5,572 nt of DNA from Pseudomonadota bacterium (GCA_023417735.1 JAEZEK010000368.1:1-5572), one strand, 5' to 3'. Shown: positions 1 to 5,070, counted from the stretch's first letter. Notes: generated by a model not told the origin, from the sequence alone. A program made the numbers and translations.

Positions 1-114
1 CGGCAGGAGCCGGCGCCGGTCTATGCCCAGTTCACTCCGCCGCGGCAGCCGACTGCGCCGCCCGCGCCCGCCCCGGCGAGCATCGAGGACCTGATCGCGC
101 TCGGCGGCGGCTGA
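1..114 (+). CDS. C-terminal end of an unidentified Pro/Ala-rich protein (5' partial)
   Basis: The first reading frame is open from base 1 to a TGA at 112-114 and gives the last 37 residues of a protein whose start lies left of the window. The tail is rich in proline and alanine (runs such as PPRQPTAPPAPAPA) and ends in a short apolar segment, SIEDLIALGGG. A Pro/Ala linker followed by a short hydrophobic or amphipathic end is common in alphaproteobacterial proteins and does not identify a family, so no function is assigned. The gene converges on the GFA-family gene, with 7 bases between the two stop codons, so this is a normal convergent gene end. The coding call rests on the open frame, the high-GC codon use and the good fit to the neighbour's end. 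It is a short fragment, so confidence is moderate. Confidence 0.6.
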   Translation, partial: RQEPAPVYAQFTPPRQPTAPPAPAPASIEDLIALGGG

Positions 115-124
115 GCGCGGCTCA
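112..124. repeat. 13-base perfect inverted repeat spanning both convergent stop codons
   Basis: The sequence TGAGC-GCG-GCTCA has 5-base arms and a 3-base centre. Its left edge is the TGA of the plus-strand gene and its right edge is the TGA of the minus-strand gene. It could form a small hairpin in both transcripts, but there is no T tract on either side. It is weak as a terminator and may simply reflect the two facing TGA codons. Confidence 0.25.
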
Positions 125-619
125 TTCCACCCAGAGGCCGTGCTTGCGGTGCCAGTCGGCGAGCGAGAGCTCGGGATAGAGCGCGTAGGCCTCGTCGCCC
201 GCCCGGATCTCCGGCTCCACCCAGGCCGCCTTGTACTTCAGCATCAGGTGGACGCGCGTCGGCGGCACCGGCAGCGCGGTGTCGATTGCGCTCGCGAACG
301 GGTGGACGAGGTCCGGCCAGGCGGGGTCGTAGAGCCAGAGCGCCGAGCCGCACCCCCGGCAGAAGCGCCGTTCGGCCGTGGAAGCCTCGCACACCGGATG
401 CTCCTCGTCCGAGATCTCCGCGCGGTAGAGCCCGAGGTGCTCCTCCCCCGTGACGGTCAGGCTGTCCGCCAGGCCGCCGAGGTTGATGGCGTAGCCGCCG
501 CCGCCGGCCTGCTTGCGGCAGATCGAGCAATAGCAGCGCTGGTAGGGCACCGGGGTGTGGCTGGCGAGCGAGAAACGAACACTGCCGCACCGGCACGAAC
601 CTTCGAGCGTCATCGGCAT
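122..619 (-). CDS. GFA-family (DUF636/Mss4-like fold) zinc-binding protein
   Basis: This 165-residue protein belongs to the GFA family, named after glutathione-dependent formaldehyde-activating enzyme. Members are small cytosolic Zn proteins and most have no proven substrate. The zinc ligands are in family order: C9-x-C11 near the N-terminus (SCRCGSVRF), C29/C31/C34 (RCYCSICRKQAGG) and C87-x-x-C90 (FCRGCGSALW). The GGGYAINLG stretch and the aromatic-rich C-terminus also fit. Length is slightly above the usual 120-150 residues. The ATG at 617-619 is chosen because AGGAGG lies 6 bases upstream. A second ATG two codons later would sit 12 bases from it. The gene is convergent with the partial gene on its left and divergent from the membrane-protein gene on its right, so it is probably monocistronic. 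The formaldehyde/glutathione activity in the family name is disputed and should not be assumed here. Confidence 0.93.
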   Translation of the reverse strand: MPMTLEGSCRCGSVRFSLASHTPVPYQRCYCSICRKQAGGGGYAINLGGLADSLTVTGEEHLGLYRAEISDEEHPVCEASTAERRFCRGCGSALWLYDPAWPDLVHPFASAIDTALPVPPTRVHLMLKYKAAWVEPEIRAGDEAYALYPELSLADWHRKHGLWVE

Positions 620-625
620 CCGACA

Positions 626-631
626 CCTCCT
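626..631 (-). promoter_or_regulatory. Strong ribosome binding site of the GFA-family gene
   Basis: The minus strand reads AGGAGG here, a full Shine-Dalgarno core, 6 bases before the ATG at 617-619. It fixes the start of the GFA-family gene. Confidence 0.85.
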
Positions 632-730
632 CACCTTCGAAACGCGGCCGAAACGATAACGGACCTGCGCGAAATCAACCTGGAACGAGCCGGCGGTAGA
701 CGCCCCGCCATTGCGGCCGCACGCGGCCAG
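632..730. promoter_or_regulatory. Divergent intergenic region holding the promoters of the GFA gene and the membrane-protein gene
   Basis: About 100 bases lie between the two ribosome binding sites of this divergent pair, so both promoters should be here. The segment is less GC-rich around 638-676 (for example GAAACGATAACGG) than the coding sequence on either side. I cannot assign convincing -35/-10 boxes. Half of an FNR-type site (ATCAA at 670-674) is present without its TTGAT partner, so oxygen control is not supported. A 14-base inverted repeat sits at 715-728. Confidence 0.45.
715..728. repeat. 14-base perfect inverted repeat just before a ribosome binding site
   Basis: GGCCGC-AC-GCGGCC has 6-base arms and a 2-base centre (effectively 5 base pairs with a 4-base loop). 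It ends two bases before the GGGAGG ribosome binding site of the membrane-protein gene. In the leader RNA it would form a compact GC hairpin next to the site and could affect translation. In DNA it could be an operator. In sequence this GC-rich, such repeats also arise by chance. Confidence 0.35.
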
Positions 731-736
731 GGGAGG
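731..736 (+). promoter_or_regulatory. Ribosome binding site of the four-helix membrane protein
   Basis: GGGAGG lies 9 bases before the ATG at 746-748. It supports that start over any longer upstream reading in the same frame, which would run antisense through the GFA-family gene. Confidence 0.7.
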
Positions 737-745
737 GAAAAACCC

Positions 746-1168
746 ATGTCTATCGCCTACCGATTCTTCGTCGCCGGCATCCTGTTCGCGCTCACCGGCA
801 TGAGCCTCGGAACCTATATGGGGACGGTCCACGACTTCACGCTCGCGCCCGTCCACGCCCACCTCAACCTTGTCGGCTGGGTCACCTTCTTCCTGTTCGG
901 CCTCTTTTACCGCGGCGACGTGCCGGCGGCTCGGAGTCTCGTCGCCGAAGCGCATTTCCTCTGCGCGGCGCTCGGCGGCGTGCTCCTGCCCGTCGGCATC
1001 GTCGGCGCGGTGACGGAGAATGCGCCGCTCGCGCTCGCCATCATACCGGGTACGCTCCTGACGCTCGTCTCCATGGCGCTCTTCCTCGCGGTGGTGGTGC
1101 GTTCCTGGAGCCGCGCCCGGAGCGTGAGCCGCGCGCCTCGCCGCGAGATTGCAGAAGCGATGGCCTGA
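746..1168 (+). CDS. Small four-helix membrane protein resembling heme-copper oxidase subunit I (CcoN/NorB-like)
   Basis: This 140-residue integral membrane protein has four predicted helices at about residues 4-24, 36-55, 68-90 and 95-118, then a short Arg-rich cytosolic tail (RSWSRARSVSRAPRRE). Helix 2 opens with APVHAHLNLVGWVTFFLFGL. Its H37-x-H39 followed by N-L-x-G-W is the pattern around a heme-binding helix in CcoN/NorB-type subunit I. Full-length subunit I has 12 or more helices, so this is not a complete oxidase core. Short proteins of this kind are common in Alphaproteobacteria and are often annotated 'cytochrome-c oxidase' or 'Cbb3-type oxidase subunit 1-like'. Whether they bind heme is, as far as I know, unproven. 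The start follows from the GGGAGG site 9 bases upstream. The gene stands alone, with no oxidase or nitric oxide reductase gene beside it, so it gives no evidence of a respiratory complex here. Confidence 0.85.
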   Translation: MSIAYRFFVAGILFALTGMSLGTYMGTVHDFTLAPVHAHLNLVGWVTFFLFGLFYRGDVPAARSLVAEAHFLCAALGGVLLPVGIVGAVTENAPLALAIIPGTLLTLVSMALFLAVVVRSWSRARSVSRAPRREIAEAMA

Positions 1169-1425
1169 TCCGGCCCGCTCGGCCGCGGGACACCCGCGCC
1201 CTCGGCCTCGCGGCGACGGCTCCTGGAGACGACCGGAAGCCGCTGCCGCTCCCGGGCTGACCGGATCCTCGTCCGCGCGGGCGGCCGGTCCGGGACAATT
1301 CGCGGAAATTGCATTCCGCTATTTACCGGTCGGCTGAAGCCTTTCTTCGGACAACCGGACGTATGCGGGAGCCGCAGTCGGCACTGAGGATGTTGATCGC
1401 CCGGCTGCAGGCTACAGGGCTCGCA
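1169..1425. other. 257-base non-coding leader before the tadE-tadE-tadG module
   Basis: No convincing gene is seen here. The first 120 bases are very GC-rich and hold only a weak 5-base-pair hairpin (1174-1189) without a T tract. An AT-richer island at about 1295-1327 contains an inverted repeat and is the best place for the promoter of the pilin-like genes, although I cannot name clean -35/-10 boxes. The reading frame of the first tadE-like gene is open back to a TTG at 1309, with in-frame ATGs at 1363 and 1390. Part of this stretch would be coding if an upstream start were used. Confidence 0.5.
1302..1319. repeat. 18-base inverted repeat (6-base arms) in the AT-rich leader of the pilin-like module
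   Basis: GCGGAA-ATTGCA-TTCCGC is a perfect inverted repeat with a 6-base centre, inside the only AT-rich island of the leader. A shorter CAATT...AATTG repeat (1296-1300 and 1307-1311) overlaps it. Spacing and position fit an operator for a dimeric repressor or activator of the downstream genes. No known consensus is matched, so regulator identity is unknown. Confidence 0.35.
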
Positions 1426-1998
1426 ATGAAGATCGCAGACGGAGGTGCGCCGAAACGGGTCGCGGACGAGAGCGGCGCGACGCTCCTCGAATTCGCCCTG
1501 ATCTCTCCGGTCCTCCTGTTCCTGATGATGGCGATCGCGGAGATCGGGCTCGCCATGACCGCTCAGTTCCTGATGGAGGGTGCACTGCAGAGCTCGTCGC
1601 GCATCGGCCGCACGGGCTACGTCGCCGCCGACACCACGCGCGAGGAGACGATCCGGAGGGAACTGCACAGGCTCGCCGACATCGTCATCGACCCCGAGAA
1701 AGTGAGGATCTCGAGTCATGCGTACGAGGACTTCGCCTCGATCGGAGAGCCGGAGCCCTTCGTCGACGCGAACGGAAACGGCATCCGGGACGATGGCGAG
1801 AACTACACGGACCTGAACGGCAACGGCCGGTACGATCTCGACCGGGGCGTTTCCGGCTATGGCGGCTCCCGAGCGGTCGTCGTCTACACCGTCACCTATC
1901 CCTGGCGCTTCGTCACGCCGCTGATCGGGCCGTTCTTCGGCGAAGACCGCACGCTCACGCTGACGGCGCGCGCCGCCGTCAAGAACGAGCCGTACTGA
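1426..1998 (+). CDS. TadE-like minor pilin with two EF-hand-like loops
   Basis: This 190-residue protein is TadE-like: a class III prepilin-type signal, one membrane helix and a periplasmic domain. The signal is ESG(17) then ATLLEFA. A prepilin peptidase of the TadV/CpaA type would be expected to cut after G17, leaving the conserved Glu at mature position +5 (E22). The helix covers about residues 20-45. Residues 114-125 (DANGNGIRDDGE) form a complete EF-hand-like loop with D, N, N, D and E at positions 1, 3, 5, 9 and 12. Residues 129-140 (DLNGNGRYDLDR) repeat it imperfectly, with Arg at position 12. There is no cysteine. The ATG at 1426 has a modest AGGG site 6 bases upstream and gives the usual short N-terminus. 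In-frame ATGs at 1390 and 1363 or a TTG at 1309 are possible but would add up to 39 residues. The stop overlaps the next start by one base (TGATG), so translation is likely coupled. It is probably a minor or accessory subunit of a Flp/Tad pilus. Confidence 0.88.
   Translation: MKIADGGAPKRVADESGATLLEFALISPVLLFLMMAIAEIGLAMTAQFLMEGALQSSSRIGRTGYVAADTTREETIRRELHRLADIVIDPEKVRISSHAYEDFASIGEPEPFVDANGNGIRDDGENYTDLNGNGRYDLDRGVSGYGGSRAVVVYTVTYPWRFVTPLIGPFFGEDRTLTLTARAAVKNEPY
1765..1845 (+). repeat. Tandem imperfect repeat coding for DxNGNG calcium-loop-like motifs
   Basis: Two 12-codon units starting at 1765 and 1810 (45 bases apart) each encode D-x-N-G-N-G-x-x-D, inside the first tadE-like gene. The units agree at the amino-acid positions that bind calcium in EF-hand and dockerin loops but differ elsewhere. 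That suggests an old duplication or convergent selection and argues against recent slippage. Confidence 0.75.
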
Positions 1999-2570
1999 TG
2001 CGGGGCGCGCTCACCCGACGGGCCATCGCTTTCCTCGGGGACAGTTCGGCGATCGCCGCGCTCGAGTTCGGCCTGGCCGCACCCCTCGTCGTCCTGCTTT
2101 TCATGGGCGGCTTCGACATGTCCCGCTACCTGCTCGTTCACTACAAGGTCGAGCGCGTGGCGTTCGCCGTCGCCGACATCCTCACCCAGTACAAGATGGT
2201 GAGCGGCAGCGAGATCAAGGACGCGTTCACGGCATCGGCGGAGATCATGCACCCCTTCCCCTTCGGCCCGGAGGGGGTCGTCATCGTCTCCTCCGTGCAC
2301 CGGTCCGAGCCGACCGGCCCGACCGCAATCCGCTGGCAATGCTCGGGTGGAGGGACCCTCGACCGGACGAGCGCCGTCGGCCGCGTCAACGACACGGCGA
2401 CGCTGCCCGGCGAACTGACGCTCGGCGCGCGCGACAACGTGATCGTCTCGGAGGTGTTCTACACCTACCGCCCGATCTTCAGCGGGATCGTCCCGGACCA
2501 GGTGCAGGTCTACAAGACCTCCGTGTTCCGGCCGCGGCTCGGCGCGCTGACCTCCGCCCCGGGATGCTGA
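1998..2570 (+). CDS. Second TadE-like (TadE/TadF) minor pilin with two cysteines
   Basis: This 190-residue TadE-family protein has the order of a Tad minor pilin. A basic N-terminus (MRGALTRR) is followed by SSAIAALEFGLAAPLVVLLF, with conserved Glu at residue 23, then one helix to about residue 45 and a periplasmic domain. If processed at the usual distance from the Glu, the cut would follow A18; most prepilins have Gly here. The family signature RWQCSGGG (residues 112-118) and the EVFYTYRP segment (residues 152-159) are present. C115 and the C-terminal residue C190 are the only cysteines and could form a disulfide in the periplasm. The ATG overlaps the TGA of the preceding gene by one base, and the stop lies next to or inside the start of the tadG-like gene. 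Genes of this kind assist Flp pilus assembly, but the exact role is not known. Confidence 0.88.
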   Translation: MRGALTRRAIAFLGDSSAIAALEFGLAAPLVVLLFMGGFDMSRYLLVHYKVERVAFAVADILTQYKMVSGSEIKDAFTASAEIMHPFPFGPEGVVIVSSVHRSEPTGPTAIRWQCSGGGTLDRTSAVGRVNDTATLPGELTLGARDNVIVSEVFYTYRPIFSGIVPDQVQVYKTSVFRPRLGALTSAPGC

Positions 2571-2572
2571 CG

Positions 2573-3946
2573 ATGCGTCGCCCCCTGCGCTCGGCACGGC
2601 GCCTCGCGGTCGGCGAGCAAGGCGGCGTCATGCCGCTCCTCGCGGTCGCGCTGTTCGCCCTCGTCGCCCTGATGGGCATCGCGGTGGATGCCGGGCGGGC
2701 CATGCTGGTCTGGTCGAAGCTGAACTACGCCATCGACGCGGCGGGGCTGGCGGCAGGCGCCCGCCTCAATTCCACGAGCCTGCAGGCAGAGGTGGCGAAG
2801 TTCGTGAACGCGAACTTCGCGGCCGGCTACACGGGGGCGAGGGTCACGGACGTCCACCCCACGGTCAGCCCCGACGGCACGCTCATCACGATCGCCGGCA
2901 CCGCCGTCATGCCGACGACCTTCATGCGGATCGTGGGCATCCAGGACGTCACCGTGAATGCCAGAAGCGAGATCACACGCGCCGTCAACGGGCTCGAGCT
3001 CGTGATGGTGCTCGACAACACCGGCTCGATGGCGCCGTACATGGCGAACCTCAAGACGGCGGCAAAGGACCTCGTCAACATCCTCTTCGGGGATTCCGCT
3101 TCGATCGACAATCTCTTCATCGGCCTGGTGCCGTTCTCGCAGGCGGTGAACATCGGAACCGGCCGGACGTCCTGGATCGACGGCGTCCACAAGGACAGCC
3201 TCGACTGGGGGCCGTCCAGCCAGGGCGGATGGCACGGCTGCGTCGAGGCACGGCGCGACGGCCTCGACGTGACCGACGCTCCCCCCTCGGAGCAGCTTTT
3301 CCGGGCCTATTACGCGCCGGATACGAGCTCCAACGACTGGATCCGCTCCGGCTCCTATCGCACGCCCTTCAGCACCAGCAGCCGCGGCCCGAACCTCTAC
3401 TGCCCCGCACGCATGACGGGGATGACCCGCCAGCGCTCGGCCGTCGTCGCCGCAATCGAGGCCATGCAGGCGGTCGGCGGCACGCACGTCAACGTCGGCG
3501 CGGTCTGGGGATGGCGCATGCTTTCGCCGCGCTGGCGCGGATCGTGGGGAGGCGACATGAACCTCCACAACCTGCCCCTCGACTACAACACGGAGAAGAT
3601 GGAGAAGGCCGCCGTGATCATGACGGACGGGGCCAACACCGCCTATACGGACGTCTATTCGGCCTACGGCTTCCTCAACGAGGGCCGGCTCGGCACGACG
3701 AGCAGCACCTCCGCGGCGGCGGCGGAGCTGGACCGCCGGCTCGCGGCGACGTGCACGGCGATGAAGAATGCCGGCATCATCGTCTACACGATCGCCTTCG
3801 CGAACCCGGGCGCCACGATCGAATCGATGATGCGCGGGTGCGCCACGCAGCCGGACTTCTACTTCCGCTCGCCGACCACGGCCGATCTCCAGACCGCGTT
3901 CCGCACGATTGCCGATGCGCTGTCGAACCTCAGGGTGAGCCGTTGA
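2573..3946 (+). CDS. TadG-like pilus assembly protein with a von Willebrand factor A domain
   Basis: This 457-residue protein combines a TadE/TadG-like N-terminal segment with a periplasmic VWA domain. Residues 11-45 hold GEQGGVMPLLAVALFALVAL, the membrane helix and the VDAGRAML turn; like other TadG proteins it lacks the +5 Glu. Residues 50-137 are the N-terminal periplasmic region. The VWA domain runs from about 140 to 455. Its metal site (MIDAS) is intact: D148-x-T150-x-S152 (DNTGS), T304 in GGTHVNVG, and D352 in IMTDGAN. Four cysteines, C223, C277, C394 and C423, probably form two disulfides. Two starts are possible. The ATG at 2573 follows GGGA by 8 bases and is preferred. The ATG at 2564 would overlap the previous gene by 7 bases and add MLT. 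The stop is 6 bases from that of convergent pdxH. TadG is thought to bridge or anchor the Flp pilus apparatus to the envelope, and the VWA domain suggests metal-dependent adhesion or protein binding. Confidence 0.9.
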   Translation: MRRPLRSARRLAVGEQGGVMPLLAVALFALVALMGIAVDAGRAMLVWSKLNYAIDAAGLAAGARLNSTSLQAEVAKFVNANFAAGYTGARVTDVHPTVSPDGTLITIAGTAVMPTTFMRIVGIQDVTVNARSEITRAVNGLELVMVLDNTGSMAPYMANLKTAAKDLVNILFGDSASIDNLFIGLVPFSQAVNIGTGRTSWIDGVHKDSLDWGPSSQGGWHGCVEARRDGLDVTDAPPSEQLFRAYYAPDTSSNDWIRSGSYRTPFSTSSRGPNLYCPARMTGMTRQRSAVVAAIEAMQAVGGTHVNVGAVWGWRMLSPRWRGSWGGDMNLHNLPLDYNTEKMEKAAVIMTDGANTAYTDVYSAYGFLNEGRLGTTSSTSAAAAELDRRLAATCTAMKNAGIIVYTIAFANPGATIESMMRGCATQPDFYFRSPTTADLQTAFRTIADALSNLRVSR

Positions 3947-3952
3947 GCGGCG

Positions 3953-4588
3953 TCACGGATAGAGCCGCTGCTTCGACCAGCGGCCGTCTTCCGTCCGGCT
4001 GAAGACGATGCGGTCGTGCAGCCGGAACGCGCCGTCGCGCCAGAACTCGATCGAGACCGGCGCAACCCGGAACCCCGACCAGAATTCCGGGCGCGGGATC
4101 GTGCCGATCCCGAAGCGGGCGGTGAACTGGGCCACCGCCTTCTCCAGCGCGAAGCGGCTTTCGAGCGGCTGCGACTGGCGGCTCGCCCAGGCCCCGATCC
4201 GGCTCACCCGCGCCCTGGAGGCGAAATAGGCGTCGGCCTCCGCCGGATCGACCGGCGTCACCGGGCCCCGGACGCGCACCTGCCGTCGCAGCGATTTCCA
4301 GTGGAAGCAGAGCGCCGCCTTCGGCACGGCGGCGAGCTCGCGCCCCTTCCGGCTGCCGAGATTGGTGTAGAAGACGAAGCCGGCATGGTCGAAATCCTTC
4401 AGGAGCACCATGCGGACGTCCGGCAGCCCCGTTTCGTCGACGGTGGCGAGCGCCATCGCGTTCGGGTCGTTCGGCTCGCTCGCCGCCGCCTCCGCAAGCC
4501 ATTCTCCGAAAAGCAGAAAAGGTTCCTCTGCATCCCAGAAGTCACGGTTCGTTAACTCTGCTGCGGCAGCCTGCGTGTCTTCGGACAT
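3953..4588 (-). CDS. pdxH: Pyridoxine/pyridoxamine 5'-phosphate oxidase
   Basis: This cytosolic FMN enzyme oxidises pyridoxine 5'-phosphate or pyridoxamine 5'-phosphate to pyridoxal 5'-phosphate with O2, the last step of de novo vitamin B6 cofactor synthesis and its salvage. The 211-residue length fits (E. coli 218). Family motifs are in order: [11 protein letters not shown] (41-51), the FMN-binding RMVLLK (59-64) and [10 protein letters not shown] (73-82), [15 protein letters not shown] (94-108), [14 protein letters not shown] (129-142), [10 protein letters not shown] (166-174), RLHDR (189-193) and the canonical C-terminal RLYP. The protein matches rhizobial PdxH closely and all key residues seen are present. 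The ATG at 4586-4588 fits the usual N-terminus just before the [11 protein letters not shown] segment, but no good ribosome binding site precedes it. Its start is 14 bases from the start of the divergent lipoprotein gene, so its promoter must lie largely inside that gene. The stop is 6 bases from the convergent tadG-like gene. Confidence 0.98.
   Translation of the reverse strand: MSEDTQAAAAELTNRDFWDAEEPFLLFGEWLAEAAASEPNDPNAMALATVDETGLPDVRMVLLKDFDHAGFVFYTNLGSRKGRELAAVPKAALCFHWKSLRRQVRVRGPVTPVDPAEADAYFASRARVSRIGAWASRQSQPLESRFALEKAVAQFTARFGIGTIPRPEFWSGFRVAPVSIEFWRDGAFRLHDRIVFSRTEDGRWSKQRLYP
3964..3984. terminator. Possible stem-loop terminator of the tad module, inside the 3' end of pdxH
   Basis: GCCGCTG-CTTCGAC-CAGCGGC is a perfect 7-base-pair inverted repeat with a 7-base loop containing TTCG, 18 bases after the tadG-like stop. 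Only CGTCTTCC follows on the plus strand, so the U tract is poor. On the minus strand it encodes part of the PdxH C-terminus (SKQR). An overlapping repeat, AGCGGC (3946-3951), could pair with its left arm instead. It may end or stabilise the tad transcript, but the repeat may also reflect only coding constraint. Confidence 0.35.
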
Positions 4589-4602
4589 AGGTCGGCGGAT
4601 CC
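4589..4602. promoter_or_regulatory. 14-base gap between the divergent pdxH and lipoprotein starts
   Basis: This is the whole intergenic region of a divergent pair, too short for even one promoter. Either promoters lie inside the opposing coding sequences with long leader RNAs, or one annotated start is too far upstream. It holds weak purine runs (GGCGGA at 4594-4599) that could serve as a ribosome binding site for the GTG at 4603. Confidence 0.5.
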
Positions 4603-5070
4603 GTGCGTTCTCCAGTCTGGCATCACTACAACGGCGCGAGCCATGCCCGCCAGATCCGGCTGGCCCTCGCGCTGGCGGCAGCCGTGACCCTCGGCGCCTG
4701 CAGTCTCGTCGACCTCAAGGTCGCCGGCCCCGACCGCGGACCGGCCAGCACGGGTTCCCTCGGCACGCCGCTGGAAGTGGCGCGTCCGCTGCCGCGCACC
4801 CTCGACGCGTCCGACGCGGCGATCATCGGGCGGACGGCCCTCGCCGCCGCGGGCGAGCCGGACGAGGGCGAGCGCGAATGGATCAACGGGCGCACGGGGT
4901 CGTCCGGAACGCTCGCCCTGCTGCCGACGGGGGACGGCGGCAACTGCCAGCTCTTCGGCGCCACCGTCACGAGCCTCGTCGGCGTCCACCGCTACTCGGG
5001 TCGCATCTGCCGGAAGGAGGGCGGATCGGCGATGGCGGCGATCGCGATGATGGTCGAAGAAGGGGGCTGA
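4603..5070 (+). CDS. Predicted lipoprotein of the 17-kDa surface antigen type (RT0821/Lpp0805-like)
   Basis: This 155-residue predicted envelope lipoprotein has residues 17-32 ([16 protein letters not shown]) as signal-peptide core, ending in lipobox L30-G-A-C33. C33 would be lipidated, probably placing the protein in the outer membrane facing the periplasm. The mature part has a Ser/Pro/Gly-rich linker (about 41-65) and a compact domain with [12 protein letters not shown] (92-103), recalling the W-x-N-x-x-[ST]-G-x-x-G pattern of rickettsial 17-kDa antigen proteins. C115 and C136 (GGNCQLFG and SGRICR) match the paired Cys of that family and may form a disulfide. The only usable in-frame start before the signal is GTG at 4603, which gives an unusually long and His-rich N-region ([17 protein letters not shown]). 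Function is unknown. Its place between pdxH and a DnaJ-type gene is one I recall from rhizobial genomes. Confidence 0.8.
   Translation: MRSPVWHHYNGASHARQIRLALALAAAVTLGACSLVDLKVAGPDRGPASTGSLGTPLEVARPLPRTLDASDAAIIGRTALAAAGEPDEGEREWINGRTGSSGTLALLPTGDGGNCQLFGATVTSLVGVHRYSGRICRKEGGSAMAAIAMMVEEGG

Noticed and set aside
664..676. Possible FNR/ANR box before the oxidase-like gene.
   Set aside because: Only the ATCAA half is present (670-674); the TTGAT half at proper spacing is missing.
140..745. Upstream extension of the oxidase-like frame through the region opposite the GFA gene.
   Set aside because: The extension is Arg/Ala/Val-rich and antisense to the well-supported GFA gene. The ATG at 746 has a ribosome binding site and begins directly with a membrane helix.
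1174..1189. Hairpin CCCGC...GCGGG after the oxidase-like gene, considered as a terminator.
   Set aside because: The stem has only 5 base pairs and no T tract follows; such short stems are expected in GC-rich sequence.
1296..1314. Possible sigma-54 promoter, because a TTGCA is present at 1309-1313.
   Set aside because: The required GG of the -24 element at fixed spacing is absent.
1309..1425. N-terminal extension of the first TadE-like protein from TTG 1309, ATG 1363 or ATG 1390.
   Set aside because: These starts lack good ribosome binding sites, and a start at 1426 gives the short N-terminus usual before a class III prepilin signal. The ATG at 1390 cannot be fully excluded.
2510..3568. Long open frame (352 codons) on the minus strand opposite the tadG-like gene.
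   Set aside because: It is rich in Arg, Ala, Asp, Gly and Val with no domain, helix pattern or ribosome binding site, and it lies opposite a well-supported gene. It is a shadow of high third-position GC.
3229..4002. Alternative plus-strand frame of 257 codons overlapping the end of tadG and pdxH.
   Set aside because: It overlaps the VWA domain in a different frame, has Arg/Gly/His-rich low-complexity composition and contains no recognisable domain.
4541..4556. CtrA-like pattern GTCA-N7-TTAAC inside the 5' part of pdxH, possibly relevant because CtrA controls pilus genes in Caulobacter.
   Set aside because: Only one half matches the TTAA-N7-TTAAC consensus, it lies within coding sequence, and it is over 500 bases from the pilin-like module and downstream of it.
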